DNA from: Sphingomonadales bacterium
GTDB taxonomy: Bacteria > Pseudomonadota > Alphaproteobacteria > Sphingomonadales > Sphingomonadaceae
Length of the DNA stretch: 24,762 bases
Direction: 5' to 3'
Assembly: GCA_025360285.1 (NCBI GenBank)
Contig: JANYCM010000257.1
Span: 1 to 24,762 of the forward strand
The notes under the pieces were generated by a model that did no database searches, had not been told where the DNA came from, and was given only the letters and a program-made list of their open reading frames with translations. This document shows, in pieces, positions 7,630 through 15,046 of the stretch (positions are counted from its first letter, which is position 1; each line of letters starts with the position of its first letter). The position numbers and the translations under genes are program-made.

Positions 7630-8658
7630 TCAGCCGGCGCCGACCGCCGCCGCCACACTGGCAAAGCCATCGCGCCGCAGCAGCGCCGCCAGATCAGCCT
7701 TGATCCGGCCGACCAGCCCCGGCCCGGCATAGACCAGCGCCGAATACAGCTGCACGGCGCTCGCGCCGGCGCGGATGCGGGCATAGGCATCGGCCCCCGA
7801 GGCGATGCCGCCGGCCGCAATGATCGGCAATGCGCCGCCGGTTGCGGCGGCAAAATGCTGCAATGCCGCCATGGCCAGCGGCGCCAGGGGGGCACCCGAC
7901 AGGCCGCCGGTTTCGGCGGCGAAATTGCTGCGCAGCATCGGCCGCGAAATACTGGTGTTCGAGACAATCAGGCCGTCGATGCCACCATCAATTGCTGCGC
8001 GGGAAATCACTGTAAAATCAGGCTTTTCCAGGTCGGGCGCAACCTTGACAAAGACCGGCACCGCGATCGCGCCGCGCGCTTCGACAACCCGCGCAATCAG
8101 ATCGGCCAGCGCCGCGCCATCCTGCAAGGCGCGCAGCCCCGGTGTGTTGGGGGACGAGATGTTGATGGTGACATAGCTGGCCAGCGCCGCCGCCGCCCGC
8201 ACTCCCGTCACATAATCGGCGCTGCGGTCGGCGGCATCCTTGTTGGCCCCCAGATTGATGCCGACGGTCCCCGGCCGCCCGCGGCGCGCCTGCAACCGCA
8301 CCACGGCATGTTCAAGGCCCAGGTTATTGAACCCCATGCGGTTGATGACGGCCTTGTCTTCAACCAGCCGGAACAGCCGCGGCCGTGGGTTGCCGGCCTG
8401 GGGCAGCGGCGTCACCGATCCGCATTCGACAAAGCCAAAGCCCAGCCGCAGCATGGCATCGGGCACCAGCACATCCTTGTCGAATCCCGCCGCCAGCCCA
8501 ATGGGGTTGGGCAGGTCCAGCCCCGCAAGGCGCGTGCGCAATATCGGATCATCGGGTGCTGCCGCCGGCAGCAGCCCGGTACGCAGCGCCGCGATGGTCA
8601 GGCCATGGGCACGTTCCGGATCGAGCGCGAAGAGCAGGGGGCGGAGGGCGGCAAACAT
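7630..8658 (-). CDS. pyrD: Dihydroorotate dehydrogenase (quinone), class 2
   Basis: 342 residues. The N terminus MFAALRPLLFALDPERAHGL is the membrane-associating helix of class 2 enzymes. NPIGLAAGFDK at about 51-61, RMGFNNLGL at about 108-115 and NISSPNTPGLR at about 166-176 are present; the last holds the catalytic Ser (residue 169) where class 1 enzymes use Cys. It oxidises dihydroorotate to orotate at the inner membrane and passes electrons to quinone, the fourth step of pyrimidine synthesis. On the minus strand TTGACG (8693-8688) and a weak CATTAC (8670-8665), 17 bases apart, precede the ATG and could give an internal promoter. It follows the exonuclease gene by 39 bases. Confidence 0.96.
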   Translation of the reverse strand: MFAALRPLLFALDPERAHGLTIAALRTGLLPAAAPDDPILRTRLAGLDLPNPIGLAAGFDKDVLVPDAMLRLGFGFVECGSVTPLPQAGNPRPRLFRLVEDKAVINRMGFNNLGLEHAVVRLQARRGRPGTVGINLGANKDAADRSADYVTGVRAAAALASYVTINISSPNTPGLRALQDGAALADLIARVVEARGAIAVPVFVKVAPDLEKPDFTVISRAAIDGGIDGLIVSNTSISRPMLRSNFAAETGGLSGAPLAPLAMAALQHFAAATGGALPIIAAGGIASGADAYARIRAGASAVQLYSALVYAGPGLVGRIKADLAALLRRDGFASVAAAVGAG

Positions 8659-8697
8659 CGTCCCGTAATGGCGGGCTGGCGCGCGCCCGTCAAAACC

Positions 8698-9696
8698 TCA
8701 CTCCGCCTCATCCTCCCGCCCCACCAGATCGAGCGCCCGCGCCCGCACCTGGTGCAGGGCGCACCAATGCACCAGCGCTTCTTCGCGGCCGTGCGTCACC
8801 CAGACTTCGCCGGGGGCCAGTTCGCTGACGGTGTCGGTCAATTCGTCCCAATCGGCGTGATCGGAAATGATCAGCGGCAGTTCCACGCCGCGCTGCACGG
8901 CACGCTGGCGCACCCGCATCCAGCCCGATGCCATGGCGGTCACCGGATCGGGTAGACGGCGTGACCAGCGATCGGCCAGCGCCGAGGGCGGCGCCATGAC
9001 GATACGGCCCTGCATCGCGGCCGACTTTTCCCCCGCCACGGGGCGCAAATCGCCCAGGCTGATGCCGAAACTTTCATACAGCGCGCACAGCTTTTCCAGC
9101 GCGCCGTGGATATGGATCGGCGCGTCATGCCCGGCGGCGCGCAGTTCGGCGATCACCCGCTGCGCCTTGCCCAGTGCATAGGCACCGATCAGCACACAGC
9201 GCGCCGGATCAAGCGCCAGCCGCGCCAGCACCTTGGCAATCTCGCCGGCAACCGGCGGGTGGCGGAACACCGGCAAGCCAAAGGTCGCTTCGGTGACAAA
9301 GACATCGCAGGGCACCGGTTCGAACAAGGCGCAGGTCGGATCAGGGCGGCGCTTGTAATCCCCCGACACGACGATGCGCTGCCCGCCATAGTCCAGCACG
9401 ATCTGCGCCGATCCCAGCACATGGCCGGCCGGCACCAGCCGCACCGTTACGTCACCGAGCCGCAGGGTTTCGCCATAGGCCAGCGCCTGCCCGCCCGCCT
9501 GCTCGCCATAGCGTACCGCCATGATCGCCAGCGTTGCCGGCGTCGCCAGCACCTTGCCATGGCCGGCGCGGGCATGGTCGGCATGGCCATGGGTGATCAG
9601 CGCGGCGGGCTTGGGCCGCGACGGATCGATCCAGATATCGGCCGGCGCCACATAAATGCCTTCGGGGTGCGGGACCAGCCAGTCAGGGGATGCCAT
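8698..9696 (-). CDS. Ligase-associated DNA exonuclease (MBL-fold)
   Basis: 332 residues of metallo-beta-lactamase fold. The metal motif is THGHADH (His36, His38, Asp40, His41), followed by GHVLGSAQI and VVSGDYKRRPDPTC, as in beta-CASP-like nucleases. The overall pattern fits the family known as ligase-associated DNA exonuclease, normally coded beside an ATP-dependent ligase, a DEXH helicase and a phosphoesterase that act together in DNA repair. Here the helicase lies 5.4 kb away on the other strand and no ligase is in the window. An AGAGG ribosome site precedes the ATG. Only 7 bases separate it from the epmA stop, so the two are probably co-transcribed. Confidence 0.88.
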   Translation of the reverse strand: MASPDWLVPHPEGIYVAPADIWIDPSRPKPAALITHGHADHARAGHGKVLATPATLAIMAVRYGEQAGGQALAYGETLRLGDVTVRLVPAGHVLGSAQIVLDYGGQRIVVSGDYKRRPDPTCALFEPVPCDVFVTEATFGLPVFRHPPVAGEIAKVLARLALDPARCVLIGAYALGKAQRVIAELRAAGHDAPIHIHGALEKLCALYESFGISLGDLRPVAGEKSAAMQGRIVMAPPSALADRWSRRLPDPVTAMASGWMRVRQRAVQRGVELPLIISDHADWDELTDTVSELAPGEVWVTHGREEALVHWCALHQVRARALDLVGREDEAE

Positions 9697-9703
9697 GGGC
9701 CCT

Positions 9704-10723
9704 CTATACCGGAAACGGCGTCCAGATCATGTCATTGATGTGCCGGCCCCCCAGGCAGAGCAGCGCCAGCCGTTCAAAGCCCAGCGCAACGCCGCTCGCC
9801 GGCGGCATGAAGGCCAGCGCGGCAAGGAATTCCTCGTCGATCGGATAGCGTTCGCCGTACCGCCGCTGTTTTTCGGCCATATCGGCCTCGAAGCGCCGGC
9901 GCTGCTCGGCCGCATCGGTCAATTCGCCAAAGCCATTGGCGAGTTCGACGCCGCAGGCATAGATTTCGAAGCGTTCGGCAAAGCGCGAGTCGGCGGGGCA
10001 GGGCCGGGCGAGCGCTGCTTCAGCGATGGGGTATTCGGTCAGCAGGGTCAGGTGCCCCTGGCCCAGATGCGGCTCGATGCGGGTGACGATGACCTTGCTG
10101 AACAGATCGGACCAATTGTCATCGGCGCTGACGGTAATGCCCTGGGCGGCGACGACAATGGCGAGGCCGTCGCGGTTGCCCAGCACGGCGGCAAGATCGA
10201 TCGCGGCGTAGCGGGCGAACGCCGCGGTGACGGTGAGAATTTCCGGTTCGGCGTGGGGATCGCAGGTGCGATCGCGCCAGCGGAGGATGCCATTCCCTCC
10301 CCCGGCCGCCACCCGGCACAGCGCCACCGCATCGTCCATCACCGCCGTCCATGGCGCCGCCGTGCGATACCATTCGACCATGGTGAATTCCGGCGCGTGC
10401 AGCGGCCCCACCTCGCCATTGCGCCACACCCGCGCAAAATCGACGATCCGGGTTTCGCCCGCCGCCAGCAATTTCTTGGCGGCAAATTCCGGCGAAGTGT
10501 GGAGGTAGCGCACCTCCGTCGCGCCGCCTTCCGGCCGCCAGTTGCAGGCAAAGGCGTGCAGATGCGTTTCATTGCCCGGTGACCGCTGCACCGCGCCGCA
10601 TTCGACCTCGGTAAAGCCTTCAGCGGCAAACCAGCCGCGCAGCGCCGCCTTGATGCGACCCCGGCCGGTCAGCAGCGGCCGGCGCTCAGCGTGGCGGTCG
10701 GCACGCCAATATTCAATCGTCAT
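9704..10723 (-). CDS. epmA: EF-P lysine lysyltransferase EpmA (GenX/PoxA)
   Basis: 339 residues resembling the catalytic domain of class II lysyl-tRNA synthetase without the anticodon-binding domain. YLHTSPEFAAKKLLAAG holds motif 1. FARVWRNGEVGPLHAPEFTMVEWYR is motif 2 in pieces, with its ATP-binding Arg and the PEFTM signature. GVALGFERLALL is motif 3. EpmA attaches beta-lysine (or lysine) to a conserved lysine of EF-P in the cytoplasm. The divergent neighbour is efp itself, which supports the call. The usual partner EpmB (lysine 2,3-aminomutase) is not in the window. MTIEYWRADRH is chosen as the start, since the upstream MVLEWAV extension is not typical. Confidence 0.93.
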   Translation of the reverse strand: MTIEYWRADRHAERRPLLTGRGRIKAALRGWFAAEGFTEVECGAVQRSPGNETHLHAFACNWRPEGGATEVRYLHTSPEFAAKKLLAAGETRIVDFARVWRNGEVGPLHAPEFTMVEWYRTAAPWTAVMDDAVALCRVAAGGGNGILRWRDRTCDPHAEPEILTVTAAFARYAAIDLAAVLGNRDGLAIVVAAQGITVSADDNWSDLFSKVIVTRIEPHLGQGHLTLLTEYPIAEAALARPCPADSRFAERFEIYACGVELANGFGELTDAAEQRRRFEADMAEKQRRYGERYPIDEEFLAALAFMPPASGVALGFERLALLCLGGRHINDMIWTPFPV

Positions 10724-10786
10724 CACGGCCCATTCCAACACCAAACTTGGCCTTTGGCCGCTTCCTCGCTAGGAGCGCAAGTTTAA

Positions 10787-10810
10787 GGGGGGAATCCCCC
10801 GCGCAAGGGG
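10787..10810 (+). promoter_or_regulatory. efp leader with alternative G/C pairing at the ribosome site
   Basis: Six G (10787-10792) are followed by AAT and five C (10796-10800), which can fold as a hairpin. The same C run can instead pair with the Shine-Dalgarno GGGG (10807-10810) across a GCGCAA loop. The two folds exclude each other, so the first would free and the second would hide the ribosome site, which lies 6 bases before the ATG. Regulation by this route is inference. Confidence 0.35.
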
Positions 10811-10816
10811 CTTAAA

Positions 10817-11386
10817 ATGGTCAAGGTTATCGCCAGCAACGTCCGCAAGGGCAATGTTCTCGAACATGATGGCGGGCTGTATGTCGTCCTCAAGGCCGAC
10901 AGTTTCCGCCCCGGCAAGGGCACGCCGACGACGACGGTGGAAATGCGCCGCATTTCGGATGGCGTGAAGACGGTGATCACCGTCAAGACCGGCGAAGGCC
11001 TGGAACGCGCGTTCGTCGAGGAAGTCAGCCACAATTATCTTTATAATGACGGCGACAATTACATCTTCATCAACAATGAAAATTTCGACCAGGTGCCGGT
11101 GACGGCCGCGATGCTCGGCGACGACGCGGTCTGGTTGCAGGAAAATGCCGAATGCCAGTTGCTGATGTTCGATGGCAAGCCGGTGTCGATCACCCTGCCG
11201 CCGCGCGTCACCATGACGATCATCGCGACCGAACCGGTCGTCAAGGGCCAGACAGCATCGTCCAGCTACAAGCCCGCAACAATGGAAAATGGCGCCAGGG
11301 TGATGGTGCCGCCGCATATCGATGTCGGCACGCGCATCGTCATCAACACCGAAGATTCGGGCTATGTGGAACGCGCCAAGGACTGA
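10817..11386 (+). CDS. efp: Elongation factor P
   Basis: 189 residues, standard EF-P length, with a KOW-like N domain and two OB domains. Lys34 in the loop FRPGKGTP is the site modified by EpmA, encoded just upstream on the other strand. The C-terminal VMVPPHIDVGTRIVINTEDSGYVERA matches the EF-P signature (read in two pieces). EF-P relieves ribosomes stalled at consecutive prolines. AAGGGG lies 6 bases before the ATG. The 93-base divergent spacer to epmA holds a 7-base inverted repeat (AAACTTG at 10743, CAAGTTT at 10778). The gene ends 3 bases from the convergent GFA-type gene. Confidence 0.97.
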   Translation: MVKVIASNVRKGNVLEHDGGLYVVLKADSFRPGKGTPTTTVEMRRISDGVKTVITVKTGEGLERAFVEEVSHNYLYNDGDNYIFINNENFDQVPVTAAMLGDDAVWLQENAECQLLMFDGKPVSITLPPRVTMTIIATEPVVKGQTASSSYKPATMENGARVMVPPHIDVGTRIVINTEDSGYVERAKD

Positions 11387-11389
11387 CGC

Positions 11390-11767
11390 CTATGGCCGTT
11401 GCGGCAGGCCGTCAGAGAGATCGTAATAATCGCCCTTGTCGGCGGTGAAGATGTGCATGTGCAACTGCGTGCCCGTCGGGGCATCGAACGCCCCCATGGC
11501 GATGGCGATGCTGGCGCGCCCCGGCGGGTCCCAGAACAAAATCGATCCGCAGGTGGCGCAGAAGCCGCGGCGCACCCTGGGCGACGATTGAAACCAGGTC
11601 AGCCGGTCTTCGCCGCTGATGGTCAGCGCGCCGCGCGGCACGTCGGTTGAGGCCCAGACATGCCCGCTTTGCTTGCGGCATTGCGAACAATGGCAGGCAT
11701 CGGGTGGCGGCAGTGCGCCGGCGACGGTGAAGGTGACGGCGCCGCAAAGGCATGATCCGGTCGGCAT
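11390..11767 (-). CDS. GFA-family zinc-binding protein
   Basis: 125 residues with the Mss4-like fold of the family named after glutathione-dependent formaldehyde-activating enzyme (GFA). Zinc ligands fit the usual pattern: Cys6 and Cys8 in SCLCGAV, Cys25, Cys27 and Cys30 in CHCSQCRKQSG, and Cys70 and Cys73 in FCATCGS. Most short GFA proteins of this kind have no proven reaction, and a formaldehyde role should not be assumed. The product is predicted cytoplasmic. It stands alone, convergent with efp and divergent from the TonB receptor gene, with 174 bases between the two starts. Confidence 0.9.
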   Translation of the reverse strand: MPTGSCLCGAVTFTVAGALPPPDACHCSQCRKQSGHVWASTDVPRGALTISGEDRLTWFQSSPRVRRGFCATCGSILFWDPPGRASIAIAMGAFDAPTGTQLHMHIFTADKGDYYDLSDGLPQRP

Positions 11768-11793
11768 GGCGGGGCTTTCGTGGCAAGGAAAAT

Positions 11794-11809
11794 TGCATGC
11801 ACCTGCATG
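11794..11809. promoter_or_regulatory. Direct TGCATG repeats, 10 bases apart
   Basis: TGCATG occurs at 11794-11799 and 11804-11809, one helical turn apart, in the divergent spacer between the GFA-type gene and the TonB receptor gene. This phasing fits a protein-binding site, but no regulator can be named, and two hexamers could coincide by chance. Confidence 0.2.
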
Positions 11810-11901
11810 GCGGCGGCGTCATTGCCTTGCAACAAAGCCGTCATCGCATCGCAACCAAAGTGCCGCCGGCGTTTCATCATTCACGCGCAAAGCACCCCGC
11901 G

Positions 11902-11926
11902 TGCTGCATCGCAGCAGCAATTTTTT
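11902..11926 (+). terminator. Possible attenuator hairpin in the receptor leader
   Basis: TGCTGC (11902-11907) pairs with GCAGCA (11911-11916) around an ATC loop, then GCAA and six T follow. This resembles a weak intrinsic terminator just before the ribosome site (GGGGGA) of the TonB receptor gene. The short stem and the 4-base gap before the T run keep confidence low. Confidence 0.25.
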
Positions 11927-11941
11927 CCGGGGGACTTTCAC

Positions 11942-14494
11942 ATGATCCGTTCGACTGCGAGCCTGTTGGCGCTCACCACCGCGCTGCTGGCCGCCCCGCC
12001 CGCCTTTGCCGAGGAGGCGGTTGCCGCGGCGGCCGATGCGTCGTCCGATGGTGCCGCCGAAATCATCGTCACGGCCAAACAGACGCGATCGGCAACCGCG
12101 CTGACGCAAAGCGAAATCCAGAAAATCCTGCCCGGCATTTCGCCGCTGAAGGCGATCGAGACGCTGCCCGGCGTGCTTTACATCACCGCCGATCCCTGGG
12201 GTTACAATGAACAGAACGCCCAGATCTTCATCCATGGCTTTGCCGGCAATCAGCTCGGCTACACGATGGACGGCGTGCCGCTGGGGGACCAGAGCTATGG
12301 CAATTACAACGGCCTGTCGCCGCAGCGCGCGGTGATTTCGGAAAATGTCGGCCGTGTCGTCGTGGCTACCGGCGCCGGTGACCTTGCCACCGCGTCGAAC
12401 AGCAATCTGGGCGGCACGGTCGAAACCTTTTCGTCAAAGCCGCTCGATACATTCGGCGCCCAGGCGGCGCAGACGGTTGGCAGCTATGGCACGTCGCGCA
12501 CCTTCATCCGCATCGACAGCGGTGCCTTTGGCGCCGGCGGCGACAACAGCGGCTATGTCTCGGTGGCGCGCCAGCGGGCGCGGGCCTGGGATTTCAACGG
12601 CATCCAGGGCGGTTATCAGGCCAATGCCAAATTCGTCCATGATGACAAGCACGGCACGCTGACGCTGTATTTCGATTACAATGACATGAAGCAGCCCAAT
12701 GAGGACGCGACAGTGTTCTTCAAGCCGTCGGCCGGTGGCACGGCCACCGCGGTGCAGCTTTACACCCCCTATACCAAGCCGTTCTTCTACCCGGATTTCA
12801 ACACCTACCGCACCGCCTATCTCAGCGGGGCGGGCAATTCGCCGGCCGCCGAGGGCAGCAATTACCGCAACTATTATTCCGATGCGCAGCGCACCGATTA
12901 TCTCGGCTATATCCGCTATGACGCGCATCTGTCGGACAAGATCAACTGGTCCACCACCGCCTATTATCACCATAATGACGGCGCCGGCGTCGTCGCCGGC
13001 CCACTCGGCCAGTCGATCACCACCGCCCAGCCCTATCTTGATCCCAATTATGCCACCATCCCGGCGAACTGCCGGTTCAGCGGCAACAACAATGGCAATC
13101 TGCCCGCCGCCTGCACCGCGCTGACCGCCGCCCAGGCGACAGCGGCGGGCGCGGCGCTGGTCGCCGCCACCGGCGGGTCGGGGCTGATCACGCGCACCAC
13201 CGAATATCGCATCGATCGCGGCGGTGTCATCTCGGCGCTCAACCTCGACCTCGGCGCCCACAAGATCGAACTCGGCGGCTGGTTCGAACACAACAGCACC
13301 ACCCAGTGGCGCCGCTGGTACGCCGTTGATGTCAATAATCCGCAGAACAGCACGCCCTATATCCGGCCACTCGATGCCGCGGCGCCGCTGTTCACCCAAT
13401 ATCAGGGCGAAGCGCGCATCAACCAGTTGCAGCTGCACGCGCAGGACAGCTGGCAGGTGTCGGACCCGCTGCTCGTCCAGTTCGGTTTCAAGACCAGCGC
13501 GCAATGGGCCGATGGCCGCTTTCCGGTGCAGCCGCGGATCGGTTCGCTGTCGGGCCTGACCGGTGGCCTGCCCGAGGGTAAGATCAACACGCGGCGCTGG
13601 TTCCTGCCGGCGGTCGGCGCGACATATGATTTCAACGGCCATGAACAGGTCTATTTCAACGCCCAGAAGAATCTGCGTCAGTTCCAGGCCTATCTCGCCG
13701 GCGGCGGCGGGCCCTGGTTCACCGGCAGCCAGGCGGCGTTCGATGCCTTTGCCCAACAGGGCAAGCCCGAAAGCAGCTGGACCTATGAAGCCGGCCTGCG
13801 CAGCCGCCGCAGTTTTGACAATGGCGTCGGGCTGGAGGCGCAGATCAATTATTATCACGTTGATTTCAGCAACCGCCTGCTGGCGATTTCGACCAACCCC
13901 GGCGGCATCGCCGGCAGCGGCATCACCGGCGGCACCTCGATCCTGGTCAATGTCGGCAATGTGAAGACCAATGGCGTCGATGCGGCGCTGACCCTGCGCT
14001 TTGGCCGCACCTTCTCGATCTACAATGCGCTGTCCTATAATCTGTCAAAATATCAGAGCGATTATACCTCGGCGGCGACGGGCATCGGCGGTGCCACCGG
14101 CACCTGCATCGGCGGCTATATCGTCACCGGCGGCGTCGTGCCGACCTGCGGCAAGCAATTGCCCGGCACGCCGAAATGGATGAACAAGACCGTTGCCACC
14201 CTGTCGGTCGATCCTGTCGAGGTGCAGGTCATCGGCGATTATGTCGGCAGCCGCTTTGCCACCTTCACCAATGATGCCAGTGTCGATTCTTATTTCCTGA
14301 CCTCGCTGCGCATCGCGGCGCGGCTGCCCGAAGGCATGGTGCCGCTGCACAAGGTCGAACTGGCCTTGAACGTCACCAACCTGACCGACAAGCAGGGCGT
14401 ATCGACCCTGTCGATTGGCTCTGCGACCAACAGCTATTCGGCCTATCCGATCGCGCCGCGGCAATGGTTCCTGACGCTGTCGGCGGCCTATTGA
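11942..14494 (+). CDS. TonB-dependent outer-membrane receptor
   Basis: 850 residues. The signal peptide ends at PAFA before EEAV. A TonB-box-like AEIIVTAK follows near 40-47. The plug domain covers about 50-170, with IFIHGFAGNQLGYTMDGVPLG and NSNLGGTVETFSSKP. The rest is a beta-barrel rich in alternating aromatic strands, ending QWFLTLSAAY with a terminal aromatic. It would import a ligand across the outer membrane using TonB energy. No linked transporter, esterase or regulator names the substrate. Two Cys pairs lie in likely surface loops (NCRF with AACTA; GTCIG with PTCGK). GGGGGA lies about 8 bases before the ATG at 11942; an earlier ATG would add a non-signal extension. Confidence 0.93.
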   Translation: MIRSTASLLALTTALLAAPPAFAEEAVAAAADASSDGAAEIIVTAKQTRSATALTQSEIQKILPGISPLKAIETLPGVLYITADPWGYNEQNAQIFIHGFAGNQLGYTMDGVPLGDQSYGNYNGLSPQRAVISENVGRVVVATGAGDLATASNSNLGGTVETFSSKPLDTFGAQAAQTVGSYGTSRTFIRIDSGAFGAGGDNSGYVSVARQRARAWDFNGIQGGYQANAKFVHDDKHGTLTLYFDYNDMKQPNEDATVFFKPSAGGTATAVQLYTPYTKPFFYPDFNTYRTAYLSGAGNSPAAEGSNYRNYYSDAQRTDYLGYIRYDAHLSDKINWSTTAYYHHNDGAGVVAGPLGQSITTAQPYLDPNYATIPANCRFSGNNNGNLPAACTALTAAQATAAGAALVAATGGSGLITRTTEYRIDRGGVISALNLDLGAHKIELGGWFEHNSTTQWRRWYAVDVNNPQNSTPYIRPLDAAAPLFTQYQGEARINQLQLHAQDSWQVSDPLLVQFGFKTSAQWADGRFPVQPRIGSLSGLTGGLPEGKINTRRWFLPAVGATYDFNGHEQVYFNAQKNLRQFQAYLAGGGGPWFTGSQAAFDAFAQQGKPESSWTYEAGLRSRRSFDNGVGLEAQINYYHVDFSNRLLAISTNPGGIAGSGITGGTSILVNVGNVKTNGVDAALTLRFGRTFSIYNALSYNLSKYQSDYTSAATGIGGATGTCIGGYIVTGGVVPTCGKQLPGTPKWMNKTVATLSVDPVEVQVIGDYVGSRFATFTNDASVDSYFLTSLRIAARLPEGMVPLHKVELALNVTNLTDKQGVSTLSIGSATNSYSAYPIAPRQWFLTLSAAY

Positions 14495-14518
14495 CGCCGG
14501 GTGCGGTCGCCGGGCAGA

Positions 14519-14551
14519 CCCCTGATCGGGCCATGACGGCCTGATCGGGGG
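14519..14551 (+). promoter_or_regulatory. 14-bp hairpin covering the ribosome site of the lipoprotein gene
   Basis: CCCCTGATCGGGCC (14519-14532) can pair along its whole length, with two G-U pairs, to GGCCTGATCGGGGG (14538-14551) around ATGAC. The 3' arm holds most of the GGGGGAAG ribosome site for the ATG at 14560. It follows the receptor stop by 24 bases and lacks a T tract, so it looks more like translational control or mRNA end protection than an intrinsic terminator. Confidence 0.45.
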
Positions 14552-14559
14552 AAGCCAAC

Positions 14560-14973
14560 ATGCGCCAGACTTGGCAGGTCGCTGCGGCGCTGGCGCTGGC
14601 CGGGGCGCTGCCCGGCTGTGTCATGGCGGTGCGGCATGTGGCCAGGGAAGCCAATCGCTCCGGTGTGCAGGACGATGCGCGCCAGCGTTTTGCGCCGGGC
14701 ACATCGATCGCCGCGGCGCGCGCCAGCCTGACCGCCGAGGGCTATTTCTGCCGTAACATCGCCCAGGACAAGAAGACGCCGGCGCATATATCGTGCCTGC
14801 CGATCGCCCACCGCACCGGCGGCGTCGAAAAATTCCTGATCGGCGGCAATTGGCGCTGGGATTTTTATGGCAATGACGACATGTTGACCAAGGTGAAGAT
14901 CGTGTCGGCGCGCAGCAAGACCGATCGGCCAAAGCGACCTCCAACCAAGACCGCGCCGGCAACGCCGACCTGA
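14560..14973 (+). CDS. Small predicted lipoprotein of unknown function
   Basis: 137 residues. The N terminus has a hydrophobic stretch ending in the lipobox LPGC, so Cys20 is the predicted lipidated residue after signal peptidase II cleavage. The mature part has FAPGTSIAAARASLTAEGYFC near 45-65, which resembles the small two-helix opening of SmpA/BamE-type outer-membrane lipoproteins only loosely, then a CLPIAHRTGG stretch, and a basic, proline-rich tail (KRPPTKTAPA). I do not recognise a family. GGGGGAAG lies about 6 bases before the ATG. It lies 65 bases after the TonB receptor gene and before the helicase gene. Confidence 0.75.
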   Translation: MRQTWQVAAALALAGALPGCVMAVRHVAREANRSGVQDDARQRFAPGTSIAAARASLTAEGYFCRNIAQDKKTPAHISCLPIAHRTGGVEKFLIGGNWRWDFYGNDDMLTKVKIVSARSKTDRPKRPPTKTAPATPT

Positions 14974-15016
14974 CCGCGCACCGACAATGCCGGCGACCAA
15001 CCCGTCGCCCTGTGCA

Positions 15017-15040
15017 CTTTCGTCCCACCCCGCCTATATC
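15017..15040 (+). promoter_or_regulatory. Predicted helicase promoter
   Basis: TATATC (15035-15040) is a good -10 box and ends 6 bases before the GTG at 15047. The -35 is weak, with GCACTT or nearby TGTGCA as candidates. No Shine-Dalgarno lies before the GTG, so a leaderless mRNA starting at or near the GTG is plausible. Confidence 0.35.
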
Positions 15041-15046
15041 CACCCC

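Noticed and set aside
12434..13858. A 474-residue open reading frame antisense to the TonB receptor
   Set aside because: Ile/Arg/Ala-biased composition, no motif and no ribosome site; explained by the codon use of the receptor gene.
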